A DNA stretch of 64,000 nt from Candidatus Koribacter versatilis Ellin345 (GTDB lineage Bacteria > Acidobacteriota > Terriglobia > Terriglobales > Acidobacteriaceae), in assembly GCF_000014005.1 (NCBI RefSeq), contig NC_008009.1, positions 4,402,001-4,466,000 of the forward strand, written 5' to 3'. Below, in pieces: positions 26,141-36,724 of this stretch (its first letter is position 1; the number at the start of each line of letters is the position of its first letter). Below the pieces are notes generated by a model, which did not search any database, was not told where the DNA came from, and was given only the letters and a program-made list of their open reading frames with translations. The position numbers and the translations under genes were made by a program.

Positions 26141-28540
26141 TTACGATGTGGCCGGAGTGGCCGGAGGTGGTTCTTCCTTGAGCCTCACGCCAACGAAGTA
26201 CCAGGCCTTACCTTTTCCGTGAGGTGATGTCTCTCCAGTTTTGCGTCTTAGCCGGGAATACTTGATGTCTGGCTGGTGCTTCAGTTCGCGCAATATCACA
26301 TCATCAGGACCCTCGCGCCCCGACGATGAGACGACGATACCCGTCGTACTTTGCTCACGCACCCAGGAGTTAACAACTCGCTCCACATCGGCGGCAGGAG
26401 TCTCCGCACCATCCACGATTTCCAGGCAGTCATCGCGAAACTGTTTCGTGATATCCAACTCAGAGAAGAGCTGTTCCGTCTCAGCCAACACACTTGCCGG
26501 TGGCCGCAACCCGTTCTCAATGACGTCGGGGCACAGCGTCACGAAGCGGTAGAGGATTCCGGGCAACTCGACATGTTGCAAGACGTGGTCGAGGTTTGTG
26601 TCCTCACGCCCGGTGAAGTTCGCGAGGAATGGAATCATATGCACGCGTCCGCGAAAGGCCGGGTCCGCCGGTAGCTGCGGTCGGTCATTCGTCGGCAACA
26701 GCACTTTATGAGTAGGCTTGAAAGCCTGCTGGTCCTGCCGCATGTTCGCACCGGTCAATGTGTCGCCTCCGGAAATCAGTTTCAACATGGAGGTGTTGAG
26801 ATTGCCCGCGACGCTTTCGTTAACTGTTGCCAGCCGCCTACCCTTCAAATTGGCGAAGGTCCGCTTTGCTGCTTCGTCGCCAAACTTCGAAACTGTGATT
26901 TCACCCGGGCGGAGTGGCCAGGCAAATTTCCCGTCGCCAAGGATTGCGGTCAGCGTTCGTATAAGGACGCCTTTGCCATTTCGGCCACGCCCCCACAGGA
27001 AAAAAAGAGCTTGGAACGGGATGGCCGTCAGACACAGAGCACAAAGCCGAAGCAGGTAATTCGCAAGTGGACCATCGCCGCAGGTTATTTCGCTGATGAA
27101 GCGGTCGAAGCGGGGCGTTGGACAGTTTGGGTCCGGCGCTACGTCAATACGTTGGGTGATGTAATCTTCGCGACGCATATCCCGGGTTGCGTTGGTGCGA
27201 AGGTCAATCAATCGACAGTTCGGCAAACCCAGCAAGTGCGGGTCTCGGTCAAACAGTTCCCCTTTAACGGGAGGCAAGTATGGCTTGACGCATCTCACCA
27301 CACCGCCGATAAAGGCGGCGTCATAAAACCGCATACGGGAATCTGGACCCTTTTCTGGCTTCGGGTAACGGGGATGGAGGTCCTTGAGATAGTCCGCAAC
27401 GGCACGCCATAAGAGCGTGTCATCTTCAGAGATGTCCCACCGTGTTTTTACCCACTGCGCGATTGGCCGTTTGGGTTGGTCGTAGATGCACACAAAATCG
27501 TGGTTATCCCGAAGGAATGCTTCAGCCAATGTCGCATGCGCGATGAGCGGCAGCGAACCGCCACCAAACACAGCCTCTGGTCCGAACGAAAACAACCGTC
27601 CCGGATGACGCTTCTCCAATTCGGTTCTAAACTCGCGCCAATGCCGCTCCGTGCAATGCGAGTGCAGACAGTGAAACCCGTTGCCTACGCCCTCGATGAA
27701 AGACACCGTTGTATCCCTGCGAGTCTCTCCGCTGTGCTCCTCTGCCCACGGGCATTCAATCTCAACCCGAAATCCATCTCTGACTGAGCGCGGCTTTGAG
27801 CGCACGGACACCCCGTAGTAGTCAAGGAACTCCATTAAGCGAGACAGGTTCAAATCATCTGCTTGCTCAGGTGTCTTGTGAGAAGACAAGCGTATAGAGC
27901 TAATCGAACCTAATTGCTGCGCCGTCACGGCTGTCTCCGACCCTTTCGACACGATTGCGGACAGCCTCCACGGGCGCTCTTCTATATGCTGCCCCTTTCG
28001 GGCCCAGGTGCCATACAGCTTACATAATCGCGAAGCGTTGAAGTTTCCCGCGTCCACCATTGAAAAGAGGTCATGCAAGCGTGCTAATGTCCCGCGCACC
28101 AATTCTGTAGACGCGTAGTCATTTGGCAATTCAATGTGATAAAGCAAGTGCCAACCGTTCCCCGAGTCACACAATTCCGGCTGGGGCCAACATCGGCTGC
28201 TGAGGTAGTTGCGCACCTGCTCAGCTTGCTCACGCGCTGCGTCCTTCTCAGATACTGTGCTGTTCGTGTTAGCAGCCCGAGGCGGGTCCACGTCGATGAG
28301 CAGCCAAATGCGTTTTTCAATGTCAGAATCGCCCGCCGTTTTATGCGCAGCGATTAGGGTCTTCGGATTCAGCGGAACCCCTGTTGGAAGCTTTACCGGG
28401 TTAAGGGTGAAGTAGGCGCCCTTGTACGACGGCTCACTTTTAACAGCATTCAGAGCGGCTTCCCAAGAATTAAAGTATCCAACGGCGACACCGGACTCCC
28501 GCAAGACGCGTACTTCATGGACTCCGTAAAACGGCGTCAT
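26141..28540 (-). CDS. Primase-helicase of an integrative element
   Basis: A 799-residue replication protein. The N-terminal half resembles an archaeo-eukaryotic-type primase: LLIDVDPPR (DxD metal motif) near residue 77 and SGNGWHLLYHI near residue 125. The C-terminal half is a superfamily 3 (D5/P4-type) helicase: Walker A GRGRNGKGVLI, Walker B region LATVNES, and TNDRPQLPADPAFRGR. Such proteins replicate satellites, plasmids and integrative elements. The small gene upstream overlaps it by four bases. The C-terminus ends in a short Pro-Ala-Thr repeat that matches the repeats just downstream. Confidence 0.88.
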   Translation of the reverse strand: MTPFYGVHEVRVLRESGVAVGYFNSWEAALNAVKSEPSYKGAYFTLNPVKLPTGVPLNPKTLIAAHKTAGDSDIEKRIWLLIDVDPPRAANTNSTVSEKDAAREQAEQVRNYLSSRCWPQPELCDSGNGWHLLYHIELPNDYASTELVRGTLARLHDLFSMVDAGNFNASRLCKLYGTWARKGQHIEERPWRLSAIVSKGSETAVTAQQLGSISSIRLSSHKTPEQADDLNLSRLMEFLDYYGVSVRSKPRSVRDGFRVEIECPWAEEHSGETRRDTTVSFIEGVGNGFHCLHSHCTERHWREFRTELEKRHPGRLFSFGPEAVFGGGSLPLIAHATLAEAFLRDNHDFVCIYDQPKRPIAQWVKTRWDISEDDTLLWRAVADYLKDLHPRYPKPEKGPDSRMRFYDAAFIGGVVRCVKPYLPPVKGELFDRDPHLLGLPNCRLIDLRTNATRDMRREDYITQRIDVAPDPNCPTPRFDRFISEITCGDGPLANYLLRLCALCLTAIPFQALFFLWGRGRNGKGVLIRTLTAILGDGKFAWPLRPGEITVSKFGDEAAKRTFANLKGRRLATVNESVAGNLNTSMLKLISGGDTLTGANMRQDQQAFKPTHKVLLPTNDRPQLPADPAFRGRVHMIPFLANFTGREDTNLDHVLQHVELPGILYRFVTLCPDVIENGLRPPASVLAETEQLFSELDITKQFRDDCLEIVDGAETPAADVERVVNSWVREQSTTGIVVSSSGREGPDDVILRELKHQPDIKYSRLRRKTGETSPHGKGKAWYFVGVRLKEEPPPATPATS

Positions 28541-28902
28541 AATTTCCCCCGATTGATTAAGTCATTCACCGTGGTCACGCATCGTCCTGGTTTGTGGAAC
28601 ACGTCGCGTCTCCAACGCTCCTTGCGCTTGGTCTCGTTCTCCGCGAGTCTGGGAATTTTCCAATCTTCGCGGTCGACGAGCAGCTGCGCGCATTCGATTC
28701 CGACGAGCACTTGCCGGTTTGTGCTTTCGTGTTGAAGGGTGTGGATAAACCGCAGATTTGTATTGCCGCATGCGTCGCATTGTGGACCAGTAACATAGAC
28801 TCCTGAACGCTGCGGAAACTTTACGAGCGTCTCGCAGTCCAGATAGACCCATTGACCAATCGTGGCTGTGAACTCTGATTTCATCCGATTTTGAACTCTC
28901 AT
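28537..28902 (-). CDS. Small zinc-finger-like protein upstream of the primase
   Basis: A 121-residue protein of unknown function. The centre has CDACGNTNLRFIHTLQH and then VGIECAQLL, three cysteines that could hold a metal. GGAG lies 9 bases before the ATG. It overlaps the primase start by 4 bases (ATGA), so the two are made together, and it may assist replication. The C-terminal 40 residues are basic and rich in lysine and arginine. Confidence 0.75.
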   Translation of the reverse strand: MRVQNRMKSEFTATIGQWVYLDCETLVKFPQRSGVYVTGPQCDACGNTNLRFIHTLQHESTNRQVLVGIECAQLLVDREDWKIPRLAENETKRKERWRRDVFHKPGRCVTTVNDLINRGKL

Positions 28903-29081
28903 CGTTTAATCTCCGTCGAGTATCGGGGGCTCAAACTTCGCGGGCTCAGCTCCAAGTTCGCTTCGTCCCCCAGCGGCTCATGGGCGCACGGAGCCCGTAG
29001 CGGGCTGACCCTGCCTGCGAAGGAATACGGATCCGACGCCCTCGCAGAGAAGGATCTTGCCTTCCCACTACTATTATTCGT

Positions 29082-29879
29082 TTAACGCCAGTTTTTCGTA
29101 CCCTTGATGATTCCGATGTCCTGAAGCGCCTTCCACAGCGTGTAATTTTCGTATGCCTCTGAGGCGAACAGTTCTCGAATTCGGGAGCGACGCTTTCTTA
29201 TTGCGCCTTCTGAGACGCCAACGCGTCGTGCGAGTTCAACATTAGATAGTTTGGATGGAAACGCTTCGATCAGCTGCTTGGCAAGTGACTTGTCCTTCGG
29301 GATTTTGATTCTCTGGAGAAATCGAGTCCTCGACAATAGTTTGAGTATGCCCGCTCTAATCCTGGGGACGTCTTCCGGTTCAGTTTCGAGGTTCCTCCTT
29401 CGGCGTGCCGCACATCCCGCACGTTGACGATAGTGAGCGCGGATTTCGTCGATAAGGGCGAAAACACATCGACGTGCGATAAAACGCCCGCAGTCACGAA
29501 GCGGCACCTCGCGCTCTAGTTCTTCCGCCACCCAAGATTTCACCCAAGGCGGCAGGGTCTGAAATCGTCCGAGCCAAAACGGATTCGGATCGACTCCCCG
29601 CGACCGTCTGATCTCGCTAGACGTAGGCCCTGTGGGTGAATAGGAATTGGCACGCGAGCTCCGGAAACTGATTTTCTCGCGGTATGTGAAGGGCGCTGTA
29701 AGCCCAGCCCTGCGGCAAGCCGCAATACAAATGTTGACCAACTCCCTCTCTAGGGCGAGTCTGTGGCGTCTTCTCTTTGCGCCACGCCACTCCTCATAGA
29801 TGTGCATCGTGGCGGGCGCAGGTCTCTTTGTGGTGTTCTTGTGTGAAGGACTAAATTCTTTCGCCGTGGTGGGTTTCAT
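29082..29879 (-). CDS. Hypothetical protein with sigma-factor-like helix-turn-helix
   Basis: A 265-residue basic protein I cannot assign. The C-terminal part has KLSNVELARRVGVSEGAIRKRR, a helix-turn-helix like region 4 of sigma-70 factors (shown here as NVELARRVGVSE and GAIRKRR). The middle, with CGRFIARRCVFALIDEIRAHY, could be a degenerate region 2. It may be an element-specific transcription factor. It follows mcrC by 105 bp and precedes the small zinc protein by 179 bp, all on the minus strand. Confidence 0.6.
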   Translation of the reverse strand: MKPTTAKEFSPSHKNTTKRPAPATMHIYEEWRGAKRRRHRLALERELVNICIAACRRAGLTAPFTYREKISFRSSRANSYSPTGPTSSEIRRSRGVDPNPFWLGRFQTLPPWVKSWVAEELEREVPLRDCGRFIARRCVFALIDEIRAHYRQRAGCAARRRRNLETEPEDVPRIRAGILKLLSRTRFLQRIKIPKDKSLAKQLIEAFPSKLSNVELARRVGVSEGAIRKRRSRIRELFASEAYENYTLWKALQDIGIIKGTKNWR

Positions 29880-29984
29880 GAGCGTCGATATCGTCGTTTA
29901 GGCATTTCCACTGAGCATCTCTTAAGCGGAGAATTTCGCCTTATTGGCACACATCTAATGCGAAGCGAAGAGGACGTCCGCTGC

Positions 29985-31040
29985 TCAATTGTCCACCAAT
30001 CTAAGAAGGTCTTGGTGAATAGCAGACCATTGCTGGGCCAAATTGAGGGTGCGTACGCTGAGGAGCTGCCCGTCGGCACGAGTGAACTCGACAGCGATCG
30101 GACGTGTAGCGAGTGGATATAACAATATGGCGCGGGAAGAGCGGTAGAGTGGCAAATCGGGCCAGTTGTCCAGGTAAGCATTCACTTGGTAAAGATGAGT
30201 AGTAATCAGCTTCGGGGCCATCTCCTCCCGCTGCTCAAGAGGATCATCGACGTATTTGCATTCAACCAAGATCCTTTTTGCCTCGGTGGTGATACACACA
30301 TCGGTTTGCATTTTGGGAAGCAGAGCTGAGCTGAGGTCGTCTGAAGGTGTCATGCCCCAATTTATGTCCTCCCGCTTGACTTTGCATCGCCCGTCAACTC
30401 TCACGCTTGGTAGTTCCCTCTTGTAAAAGTTGCGTACGAAACGCTCAAAGACATACGCCATCTGTTCCCGATTCTGCAAGAACGACCTAAACCGCCAATT
30501 TCCAGGCTCTTGGGTCGGAAGCAGATTCTCAAAAAGCAGCGCGCAGACCCTTAAAAGGAAATCATAAAAGTGGTTGTTACGGTAAAGCTGTACTTTGCCA
30601 AATATCTGAACCGATAAATCGAGGTCCCCGACCTCCGCAAAGTAGCGATATTGGAAAAGCAAACGATCTCGAATTCCTGAATCTAGATCACGAGTCCTAA
30701 TTAAGCGCATAATCGTCGATTTCAGAATACGGTTATGCAGCACATCAAAACTCAATTCATCAAACTCGCAATGCGCCTGCGCTCGCTGAAAGAGCATGTG
30801 TTTTATCGATTGTGGAAAATCGATCCTCCCACGCAACACGCAGGATTCTTCGCTATGAAGTAGGTACCCACGATCGATGCCTTTCTTCAGCAAATGGTCG
30901 ATACCGTTGGTCAGAACGCGGGCGAACAGGTTCACCAAATCCGTTTCTTCGGTCGGATGAATATCGACAAGATCTCTCTCTTCCAGTTTGTCCCAAGCAT
31001 AACAAAGGAGGTAGTAGACGTTTGCGACAGGGATTTCCAT
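29985..31040 (-). CDS. mcrC: McrC-like restriction nuclease subunit
   Basis: A 351-residue McrC. The N-terminus (IPVANVYYLLCYAWDKL) and the stretch LRGRIDFPQSIK are typical of the family. The C-terminal PD-(D/E)XK nuclease shows MQTDVCI (Asp) and RILVECKYVDD (Glu-x-Lys). It is the cleavage subunit of a methylation-dependent restriction system, recruited by the McrB motor. It starts 2 bp after mcrB ends, so they form one operon. Confidence 0.9.
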   Translation of the reverse strand: MEIPVANVYYLLCYAWDKLEERDLVDIHPTEETDLVNLFARVLTNGIDHLLKKGIDRGYLLHSEESCVLRGRIDFPQSIKHMLFQRAQAHCEFDELSFDVLHNRILKSTIMRLIRTRDLDSGIRDRLLFQYRYFAEVGDLDLSVQIFGKVQLYRNNHFYDFLLRVCALLFENLLPTQEPGNWRFRSFLQNREQMAYVFERFVRNFYKRELPSVRVDGRCKVKREDINWGMTPSDDLSSALLPKMQTDVCITTEAKRILVECKYVDDPLEQREEMAPKLITTHLYQVNAYLDNWPDLPLYRSSRAILLYPLATRPIAVEFTRADGQLLSVRTLNLAQQWSAIHQDLLRLVDN

Positions 31041-31042
31041 AT

Positions 31043-33460
31043 TTACTCGGTCAGAGCGGCAATCAGAGAATTCACCTTGTCTTCATCATCAAGCCAATAT
31101 TCATCGAGAAGTGGCTTTATCTCGGAGTTGATGACGGCTCGGTACCAAACCTCGTCAGGAGCTCGTCCATCCATCGGGCAGAAAAAGCTATGCCCGATCC
31201 GATATCCCGGGCCGAGGTTTTTTTCGTCGCCTGAGATCTCATCATTCAGTGTGGATAACCGGCTAACAATCTTCTTGATGAGTGGCTGTTTCGCGCCAGC
31301 CTGCAAAAGAAATCCAGAAAAGCGTTCACTCTTAAACTCCGGCTTCAGACCGATAAACCTAAATCTCCTCCTCAGCGCATAGTCGACCATTGCTAAAGAA
31401 CGATCGGCAGTGTTCATCAGCCCGATGACGAAGACATTGCTCGGAACAAAAAACGTCTCGTCAGCTGAACCGGAATACGCAAGAGGTATCGCGAATTCAG
31501 GTCCCCTCTTATCTGGCTCAATTAACATCATCACTTCACCCAAAATCTTGCTCAGATTACCCCTATTGATCTCATCGATGATGAAGATGAATGGGCGCTT
31601 GTCGGGATCGCGCTGCGCTTTCCGGCAGAATTGAAAAAAGTGTCCATTTCGAAGCTCAAAATGGCCATCGTCACTCGGACGATAACCCTGAATGAAGTCT
31701 TCGTAAGAGTATGATTGATGAAATTGCACCATCTGCACCCTCGCGCTATCGACCTCCTTCATCAACAGATACGCCAATTTCTTGGCGACGTATGTCTTCC
31801 CAACTCCCGGGGGTCCCTGGAGGATCACATTTTTCTTGTCCTGAAGAGAGAAAGCAATTTCATCAAGCTGCTCTTCGCTTAAGAAGAGTGCCTTTAAAGC
31901 GTCTTTCTTAGAGAAGGCGCTATGAGACGTCGGGGCGAGAGGATTTAGGTCATCGATCAGTGAACGAATTACTGCAAATTCCTCGGAGGTCAAACGGAAG
32001 AGGCTGCCCTGATTGCTCAAAATAGGCTCGCAGCTCTGTAGGGCCGGGTTTTTTTGAAGTTCGTGCAACGGTATCGGATTGGCTACCTGCTCAACTTTTT
32101 CGAATTCAATGCCCTCTGTGCCATCCGGCGCCTGCGGCCCCAACGCTTTCGTGACACGAGCTAATGCCACGAGCTCCCGGTCTGGGCTCGTAACATACCC
32201 AATCAGCCAATCCCCCGTCTTGACCTCTTCAAAATATTTATACTTTTGGCGCTTGTTACCTCTTTCGTTATGCGATGTATAGACCTGTCTACCGCCGACC
32301 GGGGTCTCGCTGAAATTCCAGATTTTTGGATTCGCGTTGATCCACCAATGTTGAGTGTTCTTCTCCTCTGTTGCAGAGGCCGTAAATGTCGCCACTTTCT
32401 TCAATGCCGCGAGCACGTCCGTGTTAGTCAAAAGGGTTAACGTTTTCAGTGGGAGTTGCAGGCCATGCGGTAAGTCAAAGTCGCCTTTCCATGTCCAACG
32501 TACCGACCGAACATGCTTGTAAGAAGACCTGTCGGCCTCAAAACGGTAATCGCTCTCGACAACCCCAAGTCCAACGGCCTTCTTAACGCCATCCTTGACG
32601 AAGATTGCGTCGCCCGGATGCAACTCGTTCGCAAAGTCCCAGCAGGTACGGCTGTTATTTCGCTGCTTTGCGTCGGTTGGCCAAATCTTTTCCAACCTTT
32701 TCTGAAGCTGCTCCAGCGACTCGAACGCAGTAAGATCTCCCAGCTCGTCCCAGCCGATCGCAACGAAATTGTGTTCGTAGAACTCCTTCCACTCTGAGGC
32801 CCGGTCTCCAGCGCCGATAACCCAAAAGCGCGTGGGCGCATCTTTCTTTCCGGAATACTTTGTGTATATCCAGCTAAAGAACTGATCGATTTCAAGATTG
32901 AGGGGTACATCTGTCTGCCTGCCTACGAGCTGCACATACCGCTCGGCCACCGGCTGCACAGCATCGCAAAATTTGGTTAGCTTTGATACAAGATCATCCG
33001 TAGATTCGAATGCTGGTGTAATCTTCAGGAAATCTGCTGCAAACTGATCTCGGGCGTTGAACAGAACAAACTCGCTCGGGAAAAGGAATCCGGCCAATTC
33101 GCTCACAGCAGAATTGCCGAAATACGCCAATCGATAAGCGTCATCTCCGTGGAACTTGCGTATTCGTTCTTCAACTGGATCTTTCCCATTTGCGAGATAT
33201 TCGAAGCTCTCACGATATCGCTTTAGCGGATGATTAGGACGACCGAGGGCGTTCGCTTTGGCTAAAGGCATAGCAGCGAAGCAATTCAGGTGTTCGCCAA
33301 TTTTCTGAAAGTCAGCCCAATTAGCTTTCTTTAAGCGCTTCGGAGTGAAAAAGTCGCGGAAGAACTCGTATTGTTCTTTGGGTCCCTGGTTGGACAGCCA
33401 TTCGGCGGCGCTTGGCTTGAACTCCAATAAGTATTTGTCAACGGCGTTCATAGTAGTCAT
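31043..33460 (-). CDS. mcrB: McrB-type AAA+ GTPase with EVE-like sensor domains
   Basis: An 805-residue protein. The C-terminal third is the McrB AAA+ motor: Walker A LQGPPGVGKTYVAKK, Walker B FIIDEINRGN and the McrB signature LMNTADRSLAMVD. Upstream lies an EVE-like domain (WWINANPKIWNF through WLIGYVTSP), and before it a second domain (residues about 205-340, starting FWVIGAGDRASEW) that also looks like a modified-base reader. The first 200 residues are of unknown fold. It should recognise modified DNA and drive cleavage by McrC. GTPase rather than ATPase use is by family. Two reader domains in one McrB is uncommon. Confidence 0.9.
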   Translation of the reverse strand: MTTMNAVDKYLLEFKPSAAEWLSNQGPKEQYEFFRDFFTPKRLKKANWADFQKIGEHLNCFAAMPLAKANALGRPNHPLKRYRESFEYLANGKDPVEERIRKFHGDDAYRLAYFGNSAVSELAGFLFPSEFVLFNARDQFAADFLKITPAFESTDDLVSKLTKFCDAVQPVAERYVQLVGRQTDVPLNLEIDQFFSWIYTKYSGKKDAPTRFWVIGAGDRASEWKEFYEHNFVAIGWDELGDLTAFESLEQLQKRLEKIWPTDAKQRNNSRTCWDFANELHPGDAIFVKDGVKKAVGLGVVESDYRFEADRSSYKHVRSVRWTWKGDFDLPHGLQLPLKTLTLLTNTDVLAALKKVATFTASATEEKNTQHWWINANPKIWNFSETPVGGRQVYTSHNERGNKRQKYKYFEEVKTGDWLIGYVTSPDRELVALARVTKALGPQAPDGTEGIEFEKVEQVANPIPLHELQKNPALQSCEPILSNQGSLFRLTSEEFAVIRSLIDDLNPLAPTSHSAFSKKDALKALFLSEEQLDEIAFSLQDKKNVILQGPPGVGKTYVAKKLAYLLMKEVDSARVQMVQFHQSYSYEDFIQGYRPSDDGHFELRNGHFFQFCRKAQRDPDKRPFIFIIDEINRGNLSKILGEVMMLIEPDKRGPEFAIPLAYSGSADETFFVPSNVFVIGLMNTADRSLAMVDYALRRRFRFIGLKPEFKSERFSGFLLQAGAKQPLIKKIVSRLSTLNDEISGDEKNLGPGYRIGHSFFCPMDGRAPDEVWYRAVINSEIKPLLDEYWLDDEDKVNSLIAALTE

Positions 33461-33634
33461 GACTGAGTCTCGGATACCTCGACAATTGAAAGTTGGATCT
33501 TACTCATCCTTAGACCGCAGGGATATGACCCTCTTGCGAACCCGTCTCGACGTCTCAATTCTAGGTGCTGCTGTCGATTCCTTGACGTTCAGTAAACTGG
33601 TGTTTATGCCCTGCCCATGACATCCCCTTGAGCG

Positions 33635-36600
33635 TTACGTAGTCACCGCCCAATTCGCTGACAACGCTTCCGCCTGCTCCAGCACAGTCAGGGTCGCCTT
33701 CTCCTGCTTGTCTGGCGGGTATCCATACTTCCTCAGGATGCGTTTCACCAGCACACGCAGGTTCGCACGGATGTTCTCGCGCACGGCCCAATCGATCGTC
33801 GTGTTTCGGCGAACGGTGTCCACAAGCTCGCGCGCAATAGTCTTCAAAGTTGGTTCACCAAGCACTTTGACGGCGCTGTCATTGACTTCGAGTGCATCGT
33901 AGAAAGCCACCTCGTCTTCGCTTAGGCCCAGTTCCTCGCCTTTTGCCGACTCTTCTCGCATCTCCTTCGCGAGTCCGATTAACTCCTCAATGACTTGAGC
34001 GGCCTGAATAGCCCGGTTCTGATACTTATGAATCGAGCTCTCCAACATTGCGGAGAAGAGCTTGCCCTTCACGACGTTGCGCCGCGATCGACTTTTGATC
34101 TCGTCATTGAGCAGCTTGCGTAGCAGCTCTACTGCGAGATTCTTCTGTGGGATGTTGCTGACCTCTCTCAGGAACTCTTCGGAAAGAATCGATATATCGG
34201 GCTTCTTAAGGCCCGCAGCTGCGAAAATATCCACCACTTCGCCAGAGGACATCGCTCTGGATATGATTTGGCGAATTGCGTTATCGAGCTCTTGCTCGGG
34301 ACGATACTGTTGCGAAGCGGTTTTGGCCAAGACGCTTCGGATTGCTTGGAAAAAGCCTACATCGTCACGAATCTTCAAAGCTGCATCGTGGGGCACAGCC
34401 AATGCGAATGCTTTTGACAAATCTGACACCGCCTTCAACAGTCTGTTCTTTCCGTCCTCCTGTTTCAGGACGTGTTCCTGGGCGTTAGGAAGAATCGCGA
34501 GCTTCTGCGCGGAGGTCCCGGTGAGCCACATTGACCAGTCAAACCCGTGGAATAATCCCCGACAGATTTCATATTTCTCGATCATCCTTGCGACAGCCTC
34601 TTCCTGCGGCAGCGCCGTCTGGCCCTTTCCACCGCTTTCTGTGTACGTGGCCAGCGCAAGCTTGAGTTCGTGCGCGATGCCGAGGTAGTCCACAACCAGT
34701 CCGCCGGGCTTGTCTTTGAACACGCGGTTGACTCGGGCAATCGCCTGCATCAGCCCATGCGCTCGCATCGGCTTGTCTGCGTACATCGTGTGTAACGATG
34801 GAACGTCGAATCCTGTAAGCCACATATCCCTTACGATCACGATCTTGAATGGGTCTTTAGCATTCTTAAATCTCTTACCTAACGCTTCACGCCGTCGCTT
34901 GTCCCTGATGTGCTGTTGCCACTCGGGCCCGTCCGTTGCTGACCCCGTCATCACGATCTTGAGCACTCCGGCATCATCGTTCTCGCTGTGCCACGTTGGA
35001 CGAAGTTTCATAATCTCGTTGTACAGGTCAACGCAGATTCGGCGGCTCATACAGACAATCATTGCTTTGCCGTCCATGACCTCTAGCCGCTCTTCGAAGT
35101 GCTTTACGAGGTCTTTAGCAACCGTATTGAGCCGCTTCTCGGTTCCCACAACGGCTTCCACAGCGGCCCATTTCGTCCTGAGCTTTTCTTTGCGATCGAC
35201 CTCTTCGCCTTCTGTGGCTTCCTCGAAAGCCGTATCGACCTTGGGCTTTTCTGAAGCAGGGAGTTCGAGCTTCGCCAGACGGCTCTCGTAGTAGATCGGC
35301 ACAGTCGCCCCATCTTCGACGGCTCGCTGGATGTCGTAGATGCTGATGTAATCGCCGAAGACGGAGCGCGTATTTACATCGGTCTTTTCGATGGGTGTAC
35401 CTGTGAAGCCAATAAATGAGGCGTGGGGTAAGGCATCCCTCATGTGCCGCGCAAACCCATCTATAAAGTCGTATTGACTACGATGTGCCTCGTCAGCGAC
35501 GACGATCACGTTGCGACGATCTGTAAGCTGCGGGTATTTGTCGCCCTCCGCCGGCATGAATTTCTGGATTGTTGTGAAGATCACGCCTCCGGACGACACT
35601 TGAACCAGTGACCGCAAGTGCTCTCGATCCAGGGCTTGTAGCGGAGCCTGTCTCAACAACTCATGGCAGCGAGAGAATGTCCCGTAAAGTTGATCGTCCA
35701 AGTCGTTACGATCTGTTATCACGACGATGGTGGGATTTTGAAGAGTCGGCTCAAGTACAAGGCGCCCGGCATAAAAAGCCATCGTGAGACTCTTGCCGCT
35801 TCCCTGTGTGTGCCACACCACTCCCACTCTGCGATCGCCGCCTTCCGCCGATGCGGACAGCGTCTCTCTTAACGCCCTATTGACGGCGTGGAACTGATGA
35901 TATCCAGCAATCTTCTTGATCAACACCCCGCGTCCTTCGTCTTCGAAGACGACAAAGTGACGTATGAAGTCAAGTAAACGGCGCCTTTCGAAAAGCCCCT
36001 CGATTAACACCTGAAGCTGCGGCAGAGATGTCGGGGCAAGCTCTTCGCCTCCGATTGTGCGCCAAGGCATGAACCGCTCTGTATCAGCAGTGAGCGATCC
36101 GACTCGTGCCTCCATACCATCGGAGATCACGAGCAGTTCGTTGTAGGCGAACAACGATGGAATTTGGGATTTGTACGTCTGAATCTGCTTGAACGCGGTC
36201 CAAATGGTGGCATTTTCGTCGGCAGCGTTCTTGAGTTCCAGCAAGGCGATCGGGAGACCATTGATAAATATCAGCACGTCAGGTCGCCGCGTGTACTGTC
36301 CCTCCACGATCGTGAACTGGTTCACCGCGAGCCAGTCGTTGTTTTCGGCAGCCTCAAAGTCAATAACGCGCACCAAGGCTCCGCCGATGGAACCATCGGC
36401 TCGGTTGTACTCAACGGTAACGCCATTCACCAAAATCTGATGAAAGGCATGGTTATTAGCGATCAAAGACGTTTCATTGTCGTGAGTGAGCCTGCGGAAC
36501 GCGTCGTCTAACGCTTCTGGTGGGAGATTAGGATTGAGGCGTTGCAGTGTCTGTCTAACGCGCCGCTCAAGAATAACGTCGGAGTAATCAGCCTCGATCC

Positions 36601-36724
36601 GCTCGGCGGCAATTTCTCCAGCAGAAATGCTTGGGCCGGAAAGTACCGTGTAGCCCAGCCCTTCCAACCAAGCAAGCGCCGCCTCTTCGACCACAGATTC
36701 GGTGAACGCGGAGACAGTAGTCAA
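33635..36724 (-). CDS. hsdR: Type I restriction enzyme, R subunit
   Basis: A 1029-residue HsdR. The N-terminal PD-(D/E)XK nuclease has [20 protein letters not shown] (Asp, Glu-x-Lys). The motor follows: Walker [30 protein letters not shown] and [15 protein letters not shown]. The C-terminal helical domain contacts the methylase. It cleaves unmodified DNA after translocation. The start overlaps the HEPN-type gene by 4 bases. Last gene of the hsdM-hsdS-HEPN-hsdR operon. Confidence 0.95.
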   Translation of the reverse strand: MTTVSAFTESVVEEAALAWLEGLGYTVLSGPSISAGEIAAERIEADYSDVILERRVRQTLQRLNPNLPPEALDDAFRRLTHDNETSLIANNHAFHQILVNGVTVEYNRADGSIGGALVRVIDFEAAENNDWLAVNQFTIVEGQYTRRPDVLIFINGLPIALLELKNAADENATIWTAFKQIQTYKSQIPSLFAYNELLVISDGMEARVGSLTADTERFMPWRTIGGEELAPTSLPQLQVLIEGLFERRRLLDFIRHFVVFEDEGRGVLIKKIAGYHQFHAVNRALRETLSASAEGGDRRVGVVWHTQGSGKSLTMAFYAGRLVLEPTLQNPTIVVITDRNDLDDQLYGTFSRCHELLRQAPLQALDREHLRSLVQVSSGGVIFTTIQKFMPAEGDKYPQLTDRRNVIVVADEAHRSQYDFIDGFARHMRDALPHASFIGFTGTPIEKTDVNTRSVFGDYISIYDIQRAVEDGATVPIYYESRLAKLELPASEKPKVDTAFEEATEGEEVDRKEKLRTKWAAVEAVVGTEKRLNTVAKDLVKHFEERLEVMDGKAMIVCMSRRICVDLYNEIMKLRPTWHSENDDAGVLKIVMTGSATDGPEWQQHIRDKRRREALGKRFKNAKDPFKIVIVRDMWLTGFDVPSLHTMYADKPMRAHGLMQAIARVNRVFKDKPGGLVVDYLGIAHELKLALATYTESGGKGQTALPQEEAVARMIEKYEICRGLFHGFDWSMWLTGTSAQKLAILPNAQEHVLKQEDGKNRLLKAVSDLSKAFALAVPHDAALKIRDDVGFFQAIRSVLAKTASQQYRPEQELDNAIRQIISRAMSSGEVVDIFAAAGLKKPDISILSEEFLREVSNIPQKNLAVELLRKLLNDEIKSRSRRNVVKGKLFSAMLESSIHKYQNRAIQAAQVIEELIGLAKEMREESAKGEELGLSEDEVAFYDALEVNDSAVKVLGEPTLKTIARELVDTVRRNTTIDWAVRENIRANLRVLVKRILRKYGYPPDKQEKATLTVLEQAEALSANWAVTT

